Under the pieces are notes generated by a model. It was given only the letters and a program-made list of their open reading frames with translations, made no database searches and was not told the DNA's origin. Shown here piece by piece: positions 51,310 through 58,064 of a DNA stretch of 64,000 nucleotides. The translations under genes and the position numbers were made by a program. Positions within the stretch are counted from its first letter, which is position 1; each line of letters begins with the position of its first letter. The stretch is from Halobaculum sp. MBLA0147 (GTDB lineage Archaea; Halobacteriota; Halobacteria; Halobacteriales; Haloferacaceae), in the NCBI RefSeq assembly GCF_041361345.1, contig NZ_JBGKAD010000001.1, positions 1,798,001-1,862,000 on the forward strand, read 5' to 3'.

Positions 51310-51450
51310 GTAGTGAGCCAGTTCGTAAGGTATCCCTCTAACCTGCAACCCTCCGAGCGGATCGTCGCCGAGTCGGAGCGACTCCGAGTCGTACCGAGCC
51401 GAGCCGCTAGAGTTGGAACGAACTACAAGGATCGAGTCCATCGTGGGAGT

Positions 51451-51936
51451 GTGGACGAACGAGACGTGAAGATCCTGAAGGCGGTCTCGGATCTCGAGAC
51501 GGGGAGCATCGAGCGCGTGAGCGAGCACACCGGCATTCCGGTGTCGACGATCCACTACCGGCTGAACAACCTCCGCGAGGAGGGCGTGATCGACAACGAT
51601 CTGTACGACCTGGATCTGGACGCACTCGGACTGGGTGTGACGGTCGTGTTGGAGGTGTTGACGAGCTACGACGACGGGCACGCGGCGATGGGCGAGGAGA
51701 TCGCCGAAGTGGAGGGGGTGACGCAGGTGTTCTTCACGATGGGGGAGACGGACTTCGTCGTGATCGCACGCTTGCCGGACAGCGACGACGTCGAGCGGCT
51801 GATCTCCGACTTCGAACGACTCGACCACGTCGACCGGACGAACTCCACGTTCGTCGTCGCCCGCGAGCGGGACACGACGCGGCCGCTCCAGAGCTACTCC
51901 GAGGCGTCGCTGGTGGAGGCGCTCGTCGACGAGTAG
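51451..51936 (+). CDS. Lrp/AsnC family transcriptional regulator
   Basis: 161 residues. The N-terminal HTH is DERDVKILKAVSDLETGSIERVSEHTGIPVSTIHYRLNNLREEGVI (2-47). The RAM ligand-binding domain follows (VTVVLEVLTSYDDGHAAMGEEIAEVEGVTQVFFTMGETDFVVIARLPD...ERLISDFERLDHVDRTNSTFVV). The family senses amino acids or related metabolites. GTG 51451 lies about 27 bp after AACTACAAG. It is divergent from the EamA transporter, separated by 158 bp. Confidence 0.93.
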   Translation: MDERDVKILKAVSDLETGSIERVSEHTGIPVSTIHYRLNNLREEGVIDNDLYDLDLDALGLGVTVVLEVLTSYDDGHAAMGEEIAEVEGVTQVFFTMGETDFVVIARLPDSDDVERLISDFERLDHVDRTNSTFVVARERDTTRPLQSYSEASLVEALVDE

Positions 51937-51964
51937 GCGACAGAACGCGAACGGCCGAGAGTCG

Positions 51965-52050
51965 GTGGTGCACCGCGACGAACGGGCGACGACACGCTTA
52001 CTGCCGGGAAGTCGTGGTGCACCGCGACGAACGGGCGACGACACGCTTAC
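51965..52050 (+). repeat. Duplicated 37-bp promoter-proximal sequence
   Basis: Two identical 37-bp copies (51965-52001 and 52014-52050) begin GTGGTGCACCGCGACGAACG and end in the TATA-like CGCTTAC. They are separated by 12 bp and lie just upstream of the helicase GTG at 52080, so the promoter box may be doubled. Confidence 0.9.
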
Positions 52051-52079
52051 GACCGCGGGCCTCCGTCTCACCGACACCA

Positions 52080-53978
52080 GTGGAGCCCGCACGGATCCCC
52101 GAGTCGTTCCCCGCACCCAGCCACCGCGGCAACCAGCGGCAGGCGCTGCGGGACATCCGCGACGCGTTCGCGGCGGGCAACGACGTGGTGCTCGTGCGGG
52201 CGCCGACCGGCAGCGGGAAGTCGCTGCTCGCGCGGGCCGTCGCCGGCGCGGCCCGCACCGTCGAGGAGGCCGAGCCCGCACAGGCGACGGGGGCGTACTA
52301 CACCACGCCGCAGGTGTCACAGCTCGACGACGTGGCGGAAGACGAGTTGCTCGAGCACCTCCAGGTGATCCGCGGGAAGTCCAACTACACCTGTATCCTG
52401 CCGGGCGAGGAGACGACACCGGTCGACCGCGCGCCGTGTGCCCGCGAGCGGGGGTACGACTGTTCGGTGCAACACCGGTGTCCGTACTACGCCGCGCGGG
52501 CGGTGGCGTCGAACCGGGCCATCGCGGCGACGACGCTGGCGTACTTCATGCGCACCGCCGGCTCGGACGTGTTCCGCAAACGCGACGTGGTCGTGATCGA
52601 CGAGGCTCACGGCCTCGCGGAGTGGGCGGAGATGTACGCCACGATCGACATCTCGCCTCGAACCGTCCCGGTCTGGGACGACGTGCGCGTCCCGGACGTG
52701 ACCGACGCCGACGACACCGTCGAGCGCACCGTCCGGTTCGCGGAGTCGCTGGCCGGGGTCTGCGAGCGAGCCGTCGAGGAGCTCCGCACACAGCAGGAAC
52801 TCTCCCCGCAGGAGGCGGCCCGTCGCGACCGGCTCGCGGAACGGAAGTCGGAGCTCGCGTGGTTCGTCAGAGACGCCCGCGATCCGGAGTCGCCGACGAC
52901 GTGGGTCGTCGACCAGCCCGACGGCGCGGGTGGCGCAATCTCGATCACGCCGTTGGACCCCGCGCGGTACCTCCGACACACCGTCTGGGACCGCGGGAAC
53001 AAGTTCGCGCTGCTGTCGGCGACGATCCTCGACAAACGGTCCTTCTGTCGCGGCGTCGGCCTTGACCCCGCGGACGTGGCGCTCGTCGAGGTGGGGCACA
53101 CGTTCCCGGTCGAGAACCGCCCGTTGTTCGACACCACCTGTGGGAAGATGACCTACGACCACCGGGACGAGACGGCCCCGGAGATCGCCCGGCTGTGTGT
53201 CCGGCTGATGGCTCACCACCCGGACGAGAAGGGGTTGATCCACGCCCACTCGTACGACATCGCCCGGCGACTCGCGAGTCGGTTCGCCGACGCCGGGGTC
53301 GGACCGCGGGTACGGACTCACGGCCGCCACGACCGCGACGAGCAACTGGCGCAGTGGCAGGCCGCCGACGAGCCGGAGGTGTTCGTCTCCGTCAAGATGG
53401 AGGAGGCGCTGGACCTGAAGGGGGACCGCTGTCGGTGGCAGGTGTTGTGTAAGGCGCCGTACCGCAACACGAGCGACTCGACGGTCGCCCGGCGGCTCAA
53501 GGACGACCAGTGGGGGTGGTACTACCGCACGGCCCTCCGGACGGTGATCCAAGCCTGTGGACGGGTAGTGCGTGCGCCCGACGACTACGGCGCGACGTAC
53601 CTCGCGGACGCCTCGCTGCTGGAGTTGTTCGACCGCGCCGCGACGGACATGCCCCCGTGGTTCCAGGACCAGATCGACCGGCTCTCGGAACCGTCGCTGC
53701 CCGCGTTCGACCCCGACGCCGCGCTGTCGGGTGTGTCTGCGACACCCGCCGCCGGGCGGGTGCCGCGTGGTGGACTGGACGTGGACGGGGCCGGCAGTGC
53801 GGGTGCGACGGGGGCGGGTGGCGGCGGGTCGACGGCGAGTGGTGGATCGGGAGGTGGTGGCTCGGCGGGTGGTAGTTCGTCGGGCGGTCGCGACCGAGAC
53901 GGGTCGGATGGTAGGGCGGGGGCGGACGACGAGGACGACGAGTTGGCTGACCACCCGCTGTCGGACGTGTGGGGGTAG
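52080..53978 (+). CDS. XPD/Rad3/DinG-type ATP-dependent DNA helicase
   Basis: 632 residues. Walker A is APTGSGKS (about 42-49). The iron-sulphur domain has four cysteines (YTCILPG, APCARERGYDC and HRCPYY, about 115-150). The DEAH box is VVIDEAHGLAEW (about 178). The C-terminal helicase motifs include SATILDK, GLIHAHSYDIARRLA and IQACGRVVRAPDDYG (motif VI). The end is a Gly/Ser/Asp-rich tail of about 80 residues. It is a 5'-3' SF2 helicase for repair or secondary-structure resolution. GTG 52080 gives the expected N-terminus. Confidence 0.92.
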   Translation: MEPARIPESFPAPSHRGNQRQALRDIRDAFAAGNDVVLVRAPTGSGKSLLARAVAGAARTVEEAEPAQATGAYYTTPQVSQLDDVAEDELLEHLQVIRGKSNYTCILPGEETTPVDRAPCARERGYDCSVQHRCPYYAARAVASNRAIAATTLAYFMRTAGSDVFRKRDVVVIDEAHGLAEWAEMYATIDISPRTVPVWDDVRVPDVTDADDTVERTVRFAESLAGVCERAVEELRTQQELSPQEAARRDRLAERKSELAWFVRDARDPESPTTWVVDQPDGAGGAISITPLDPARYLRHTVWDRGNKFALLSATILDKRSFCRGVGLDPADVALVEVGHTFPVENRPLFDTTCGKMTYDHRDETAPEIARLCVRLMAHHPDEKGLIHAHSYDIARRLASRFADAGVGPRVRTHGRHDRDEQLAQWQAADEPEVFVSVKMEEALDLKGDRCRWQVLCKAPYRNTSDSTVARRLKDDQWGWYYRTALRTVIQACGRVVRAPDDYGATYLADASLLELFDRAATDMPPWFQDQIDRLSEPSLPAFDPDAALSGVSATPAAGRVPRGGLDVDGAGSAGATGAGGGGSTASGGSGGGGSAGGSSSGGRDRDGSDGRAGADDEDDELADHPLSDVWG

Positions 53979-54188
53979 TTACTCGTCGCCTGTGTCAGTG
54001 ACTATGAGTTGTGTGAACTCAGGCGTTTCGGCCTCACCAACATCCTGGGTCCCCTGTGCCGGGTCTGGCTCCGTGGACCCAGTCAGTTCCGACAACAGTT
54101 CGTCCCGTTGCTCATCGGACAGTCGCGGGACTGTCGGCCGTCCGAACGATCCACCAGTGCGTTCGTCCCGGAATCTGTCCAAACTCAT
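53979..54188 (-). CDS. 69-aa partner of the Ntn hydrolase
   Basis: Polar protein: SLDRFRDERTGGSFGRPTVPRLSDEQRDELLSELTGS, then Thr/Glu-rich linker and FTQLIVTDTGDE. A predicted short helix (SDEQRDELLSELT) is the only structure visible. Its ATG overlaps the Ntn hydrolase stop (ATGA), so the two are made together, probably 1:1. It could be a regulator, adaptor or substrate. It lies next to the helicase stop with no spacer. No family is recognised. Confidence 0.55.
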   Translation of the reverse strand: MSLDRFRDERTGGSFGRPTVPRLSDEQRDELLSELTGSTEPDPAQGTQDVGEAETPEFTQLIVTDTGDE

Positions 54189-55033
54189 TGTTCACCCCAG
54201 TCTACGGGGTCATCATTTAGAATGTTTTCCCTCACCCTCTCCTGTTCGTCTGCGATCTCCTGCTGCCTATCCATTAGCTGTTCAATGGTTTCGCTATCGA
54301 CTTCTCTCACACCGTTAGACGAAACAATCATAGCGTCAAGTTCCCCGCCAACACCACTGGCTTTTGAAGCTTGGTGGTGAGCAGCAGCAACTGTAGCGAA
54401 CGTATCGGATATCGAATTGTCCTTTGCGTAATCCTGTTTGATAAACTCAGATTCGGCAGGCTGTGATCCACTTCCAATTGTTGCGTAGCCGAGATCATTC
54501 TGCGGGCTATGGTCTCCACCATTGATCTGGTACACACCGACTCCATCTGGACCGACACCGCCGATCAAGAGGTTGAGATTACGGTTTATTTGGCGGCGTA
54601 TTTGGTCAGACTCTGCAAGAATGTCTTCTAAAAAGTTGTCTTTGAACTGGTGCTGTCGACTGAGATCATCGAGCGAGAGTCCGTAGGGTTTGAGAGCGTG
54701 AGTCTCAATCTTGTCTTGCACGAGCTGTCTGTACTCTCTCGCCGCGATCTCTGCAGCAGTTCGTACCCATGGCTCTTCGTCTTTATCCTGTACAAACAGT
54801 TTGAGTACTTGATTCACCAGCTTCAAATACTGTTCCCCTAGCTCAACACCACCAGCTACCACGCCGACTAAATGCGTCGATTCCAGGAAGCCTCCAATCT
54901 CGTTCAGCTTCGTCTCTGGATGTTCGTGCTCAATTGCCGACTGCTGTCGCGTCGTGACCATACGATCAGACGACACAACCACCTCAGGGTCGTCTGTTCT
55001 ATGTGCGGAAATTGCTGCGATGCCTACCGTCAT
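54185..55033 (-). CDS. Stand-alone proteasome-fold Ntn hydrolase
   Basis: 282 residues. The N-terminus TVGIAAISAHRTDDPEVVVSSDRMVTT resembles proteasome beta subunits directly after propeptide removal. Thr2 would become the nucleophile after Met cleavage; Asp23 (SSDRM) and Lys42 (ETKLNEIG) fit the catalytic Asp17/Lys33. VGVVAGGVE, DGVGVYQINGGD, YATIGSGSQPAE and a helical extension (IEQLMDRQQEIADEQERVRENIL) follow. No regulatory ATPase is adjacent. GC is clearly lower than in neighbours, so acquisition is likely. A canonical TATA box lies 27 bp upstream. Confidence 0.7.
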   Translation of the reverse strand: MTVGIAAISAHRTDDPEVVVSSDRMVTTRQQSAIEHEHPETKLNEIGGFLESTHLVGVVAGGVELGEQYLKLVNQVLKLFVQDKDEEPWVRTAAEIAAREYRQLVQDKIETHALKPYGLSLDDLSRQHQFKDNFLEDILAESDQIRRQINRNLNLLIGGVGPDGVGVYQINGGDHSPQNDLGYATIGSGSQPAESEFIKQDYAKDNSISDTFATVAAAHHQASKASGVGGELDAMIVSSNGVREVDSETIEQLMDRQQEIADEQERVRENILNDDPVDWGEQ

Positions 55034-55058
55034 ACCAGACTACTGTTTCCCTAAGAGG

Positions 55059-55066
55059 TATAAATT
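55059..55066 (-). promoter_or_regulatory. TATA box of the Ntn hydrolase operon
   Basis: AATTTATA on the minus strand is a strong archaeal TATA box 26-33 bp before the ATG at 55033. Confidence 0.65.
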
Positions 55067-55097
55067 TGCCTCATACCGTGCATAGATAGTCGGTAGC

Positions 55098-56252
55098 CTA
55101 CACTTCGTCGACATCTGTTTGCGGCAGCAGGTACACCTCGCCGTCGAACTTCACCGCCGGCACGGTCTCGCCCTCGACGACGTCGTCGGCGTCGAAGAAG
55201 TCCGGGTTCGGGACGGACCGGGCCTCGAACGTCTCGGGGTCGAGCACCTGCACGGCGTTGTCGTCCTCGACGGTCACCAGCGTCACCGCCTCGGCGTCGT
55301 CGACGTGGCCCAACCGTGTCGCCTCCGCGAGGTCCGCGTCGGTGCGGAACTGCCGGCCGTCGGTCAACCGGACGCCGGTGACCGTGTCGGCGACGGTGCG
55401 AACGAGCACCGGGCCGTCACCCTCGACGGCGGTCAACCCGACGGGCTCGGGGTCGATCACGTCGCCCGGGCGGTGCCGTGGGAGCCTGACGGAGTAGGTG
55501 ACGCGGTACACCTCGTTGCCGTCGCCGTCTTCGGTCACCAGCGTCGCGGACTCGGAGACACTCCCGCCGAGTTCGCGGACGATCCGGTCCGCGATCCGGC
55601 CGCCGAGTTTCGTCGTCGAGAGCTTCACGTCCGGCCCGTCGTCGGTGCGGTTCACCTCCGTCAGGAACGCCTCGCGGTCGCCCGCGTCCTCCCGCTCGGC
55701 GACGACCTCGCGGGCGATCGCGACCGCCTCGTCGCGTTCCGTCTGGGAGGGGCGCCGGTCGTGGGCCCGCACCTGCACCGTCGCGGCGTACGACCCCCCG
55801 GCGATCCGGCCACACCGCTCGCAGGTCTCCCGCGAGATCTTCACCGGGACGGTCGTCTCCGTCTCGATCGCGGACCCGCGGACGATCCCCGAGAACGAAC
55901 AGTGCATCCGGATCGTCGTCTCGTCGACCTGTTCGGGGTCGACACCCCACGACACCTCGCGGGCGTCGAGGTGGACTCCCAACGCCTGGGTGACCTCCTC
56001 GATCGCCACGTCGGTGTAGTCGCGAGCGCCCACGTCCACCCAGGCGTTGCCGCGGTGGACCGCGCCACACTGGGCACAGACCCGGACCTCGACCCGCTCG
56101 GGTGCGTCGACGAGGTCGAACCGCTCGAAGTAACAGTCGTCACACAGCAGGCGGTCGCGGTCGCGTGGCTGCCCGGGCAGCGGCTCCGACCGCGGCGGCA
56201 CCGTCTCCCCACACTCCGGACAGAACTCCCGTGACTCGCGCGACTCGCTCAC
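55098..56252 (-). CDS. NMD3-like 60S/50S ribosomal subunit assembly protein
   Basis: 384 residues. Two N-terminal zinc-binding sets are visible: FCPECGET (10-17) with LLCDDCYF (35-42), and VCAQCGAV with ETCERCGRI. The central NMD3 domain follows: KLSTTKLGGRIADRIVRELGG, then RVTYSVRLPRHRPGDVI. The C-terminus contains an SH3-like part (DGRQFRTDADLAEATRL ... VQVLDPETFEARSVPN) and VYLLPQTDVDEV. Archaeal homologues probably join ribosome assembly. GTG 56252 is about 27 bp from CGTTTATCC (minus strand). Confidence 0.9.
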   Translation of the reverse strand: MSESRESREFCPECGETVPPRSEPLPGQPRDRDRLLCDDCYFERFDLVDAPERVEVRVCAQCGAVHRGNAWVDVGARDYTDVAIEEVTQALGVHLDAREVSWGVDPEQVDETTIRMHCSFSGIVRGSAIETETTVPVKISRETCERCGRIAGGSYAATVQVRAHDRRPSQTERDEAVAIAREVVAEREDAGDREAFLTEVNRTDDGPDVKLSTTKLGGRIADRIVRELGGSVSESATLVTEDGDGNEVYRVTYSVRLPRHRPGDVIDPEPVGLTAVEGDGPVLVRTVADTVTGVRLTDGRQFRTDADLAEATRLGHVDDAEAVTLVTVEDDNAVQVLDPETFEARSVPNPDFFDADDVVEGETVPAVKFDGEVYLLPQTDVDEV

Positions 56253-56389
56253 GGTCGGCGTTGGCGGCTGGCGCGGATAAACGCGGTGGATTCGGTGGTG
56301 TGACGAGAGCGGCGTCGGGCGCTTCGTAGTCGCCCCACCGCGAGCAGTCTAGAGCGCCCGCGAGTGTGGCGAGTCCGCGGTCGGCTCCC

Positions 56390-57928
56390 TCAGTTCCCGG
56401 TCCACCGCAACAGCGCGAGTGTCCCCTCGAACAACACGACCATCGTCGCGGCGACGATGATCGGGGACATCCCGGTCGGGTCCGGCGAGACGACGAAGGA
56501 GAGCCCGAGGAACGACCCCCAGAACAGCAGCCGGCGCTGTTCGAGCCACTCGCGGGTGACGACACCCATCATGATCGCGAGCTGGATGAACAGCGGGATC
56601 TGGAAGACGATCGCCATGTACCCCATCAACAGCAGGATCAGGTTGAACGTCTCTCGCAGCCCGAACGCGAGGCTCGCGCTGGCCTCCGTGTAGCTGATGA
56701 AGTACTGGAAGATCGCCGGGAGCACGACGAAGTGTGCGAACGCGACCCCGACCAGCGCCAACACGAGACTGGTCGGCACCGCCGCGAGGTAGTACCGCCG
56801 CTCGTGGGGGTACAAGCCCGGCCGCATGAACCGGTACGTCTGGTAGACGAAGACCGGGAGGGCGACGACGAGCCCCGCCAGGCCCGCGACCTTCAGCTTC
56901 GTCAAGAGCAGTTCCAGCGGGCCGTAGACGTACGGCCGGTAGTTGTCGAAGTCGACGTGTGTGTCCCACAGGAAGGTGATGATCGCCTCGGCGTCGGGCA
57001 CCGCCGGGACGTAGTTGCCGATCACGAGCACCGCGAGGATCACCGTGCCGGCGACCGCGAACACGTAGCCGAGCCGGCGCATCATCTCCTCGATGTGTTC
57101 GGTCAGCGGCATCTCCTCGTCCGACTCCGGTCCCTCGCCGAACAGCCCCTCGTCGGCCTCGTCGATCGTCTCGGTAGGGACGTGTTCCGGGTTCGCGACC
57201 GGCCCGTCGCCGGCCCGAGTGTCGGTCAGCGCCTCCTCCGCCAGCGGCGCGTCGCCGCCGTCCGCCTCCGCCTGACCCGGCTCCGGGTCACTCGCTCCCG
57301 TCGCGTCGGCGTCGGCTGCGGTGTCGTCCGTGGTGTCGGTGTCGCTCGCGGCGGGGGCTGCGGTGTCGGCCTCGATCGCGGTGTCGTCCGTCCCGGCCGA
57401 GTCGTCGCTCGCGGCCGACCCGTCGGTGTCGACCGCCTCGTCACGTCCCGGCCGGTCGTAGTCGCGGCGCCCACCGACCGTCGTGTGGTCGTCGACGCTG
57501 GGGCCGCCGCGTGCGTCGCTGCCGTCCCACTCGTCGTCGGCGACCCGCTTCAGGCTCCCGCCGTCCGCGTCACCCGCGTCTCCGGTTCCGCCTCCGTCAC
57601 CTGCGTCCGTCTCGTCGTCGTCCACGGCGGTCTCGTCTGCTCCGTCCGTCCCGTCTCCCTCGTCCGTGTCACCGGTCACCGTCTCGCCGCTCTCGTCTGC
57701 TCCGTCCGTCTCGTCGCCGGTTACGTCGCGAGAGTCGTCGGTCTCGGCGGGGTCACCGGCGTCGGTCGCGGCGCTGTCCGTCTCGGCGGCAGCACCGCTC
57801 GGCCCCTCGTCGGTGCCGCCGTCCGTCTCCTCGGCGGCACCGCTCGTCTCACCGGCGTCGGCACTCGACTCGGGTGTGGCCGCGTCCCCGTGCGGCCGGG
57901 TGTCGTCCCCGTCCGAGCCGTCGGTCAT
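56390..57928 (-). CDS. tatC: Twin-arginine translocase TatC with long acidic N-terminal extension
   Basis: 512 residues. The first about 270 are highly acidic, Asp/Thr/Glu-rich and presumably disordered. The TatC core follows with about six membrane helices: EMPLTEHIEEMMRRLGYVFAVAGTVILAVLVIG, then PGLYPHERRYYLAAVPTSLVL (TatC family loop), ASLAFGLRETFNLILLLMGYMAIVFQIPLFIQLAIMMGVVT, and SPIIVAATMVVLFEGTLALL. TatC binds twin-arginine signals. It is divergent from the double-TatC gene; haloarchaea export most secreted proteins via Tat. TATA-like CCTATAATG is about 27 bp upstream. Confidence 0.93.
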   Translation of the reverse strand: MTDGSDGDDTRPHGDAATPESSADAGETSGAAEETDGGTDEGPSGAAAETDSAATDAGDPAETDDSRDVTGDETDGADESGETVTGDTDEGDGTDGADETAVDDDETDAGDGGGTGDAGDADGGSLKRVADDEWDGSDARGGPSVDDHTTVGGRRDYDRPGRDEAVDTDGSAASDDSAGTDDTAIEADTAAPAASDTDTTDDTAADADATGASDPEPGQAEADGGDAPLAEEALTDTRAGDGPVANPEHVPTETIDEADEGLFGEGPESDEEMPLTEHIEEMMRRLGYVFAVAGTVILAVLVIGNYVPAVPDAEAIITFLWDTHVDFDNYRPYVYGPLELLLTKLKVAGLAGLVVALPVFVYQTYRFMRPGLYPHERRYYLAAVPTSLVLALVGVAFAHFVVLPAIFQYFISYTEASASLAFGLRETFNLILLLMGYMAIVFQIPLFIQLAIMMGVVTREWLEQRRLLFWGSFLGLSFVVSPDPTGMSPIIVAATMVVLFEGTLALLRWTGN

Positions 57929-58064
57929 ACTGCGAGTTACACCCCCGGTGCATTATAGGCCTTTTCCGATCGGTCGGGACCGAAACGAGTCACGGGTGGC
58001 CACGTGGGCCGAGACGGTTCCGCGGAGCAGAAGGTTGATAATCGCCACTCGGCTCCCTTCGCGT
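57929..58064. promoter_or_regulatory. Divergent promoter region of the two tatC genes
   Basis: The 136-bp gap contains CATTATAGG (57951-57959, minus promoter, 27 bp from the acidic-TatC ATG) and TTGATAATC (58035-58043, plus promoter, about 26 bp from the double-TatC ATG). Close spacing allows coordinated expression. No obvious palindrome was noticed. Confidence 0.6.
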
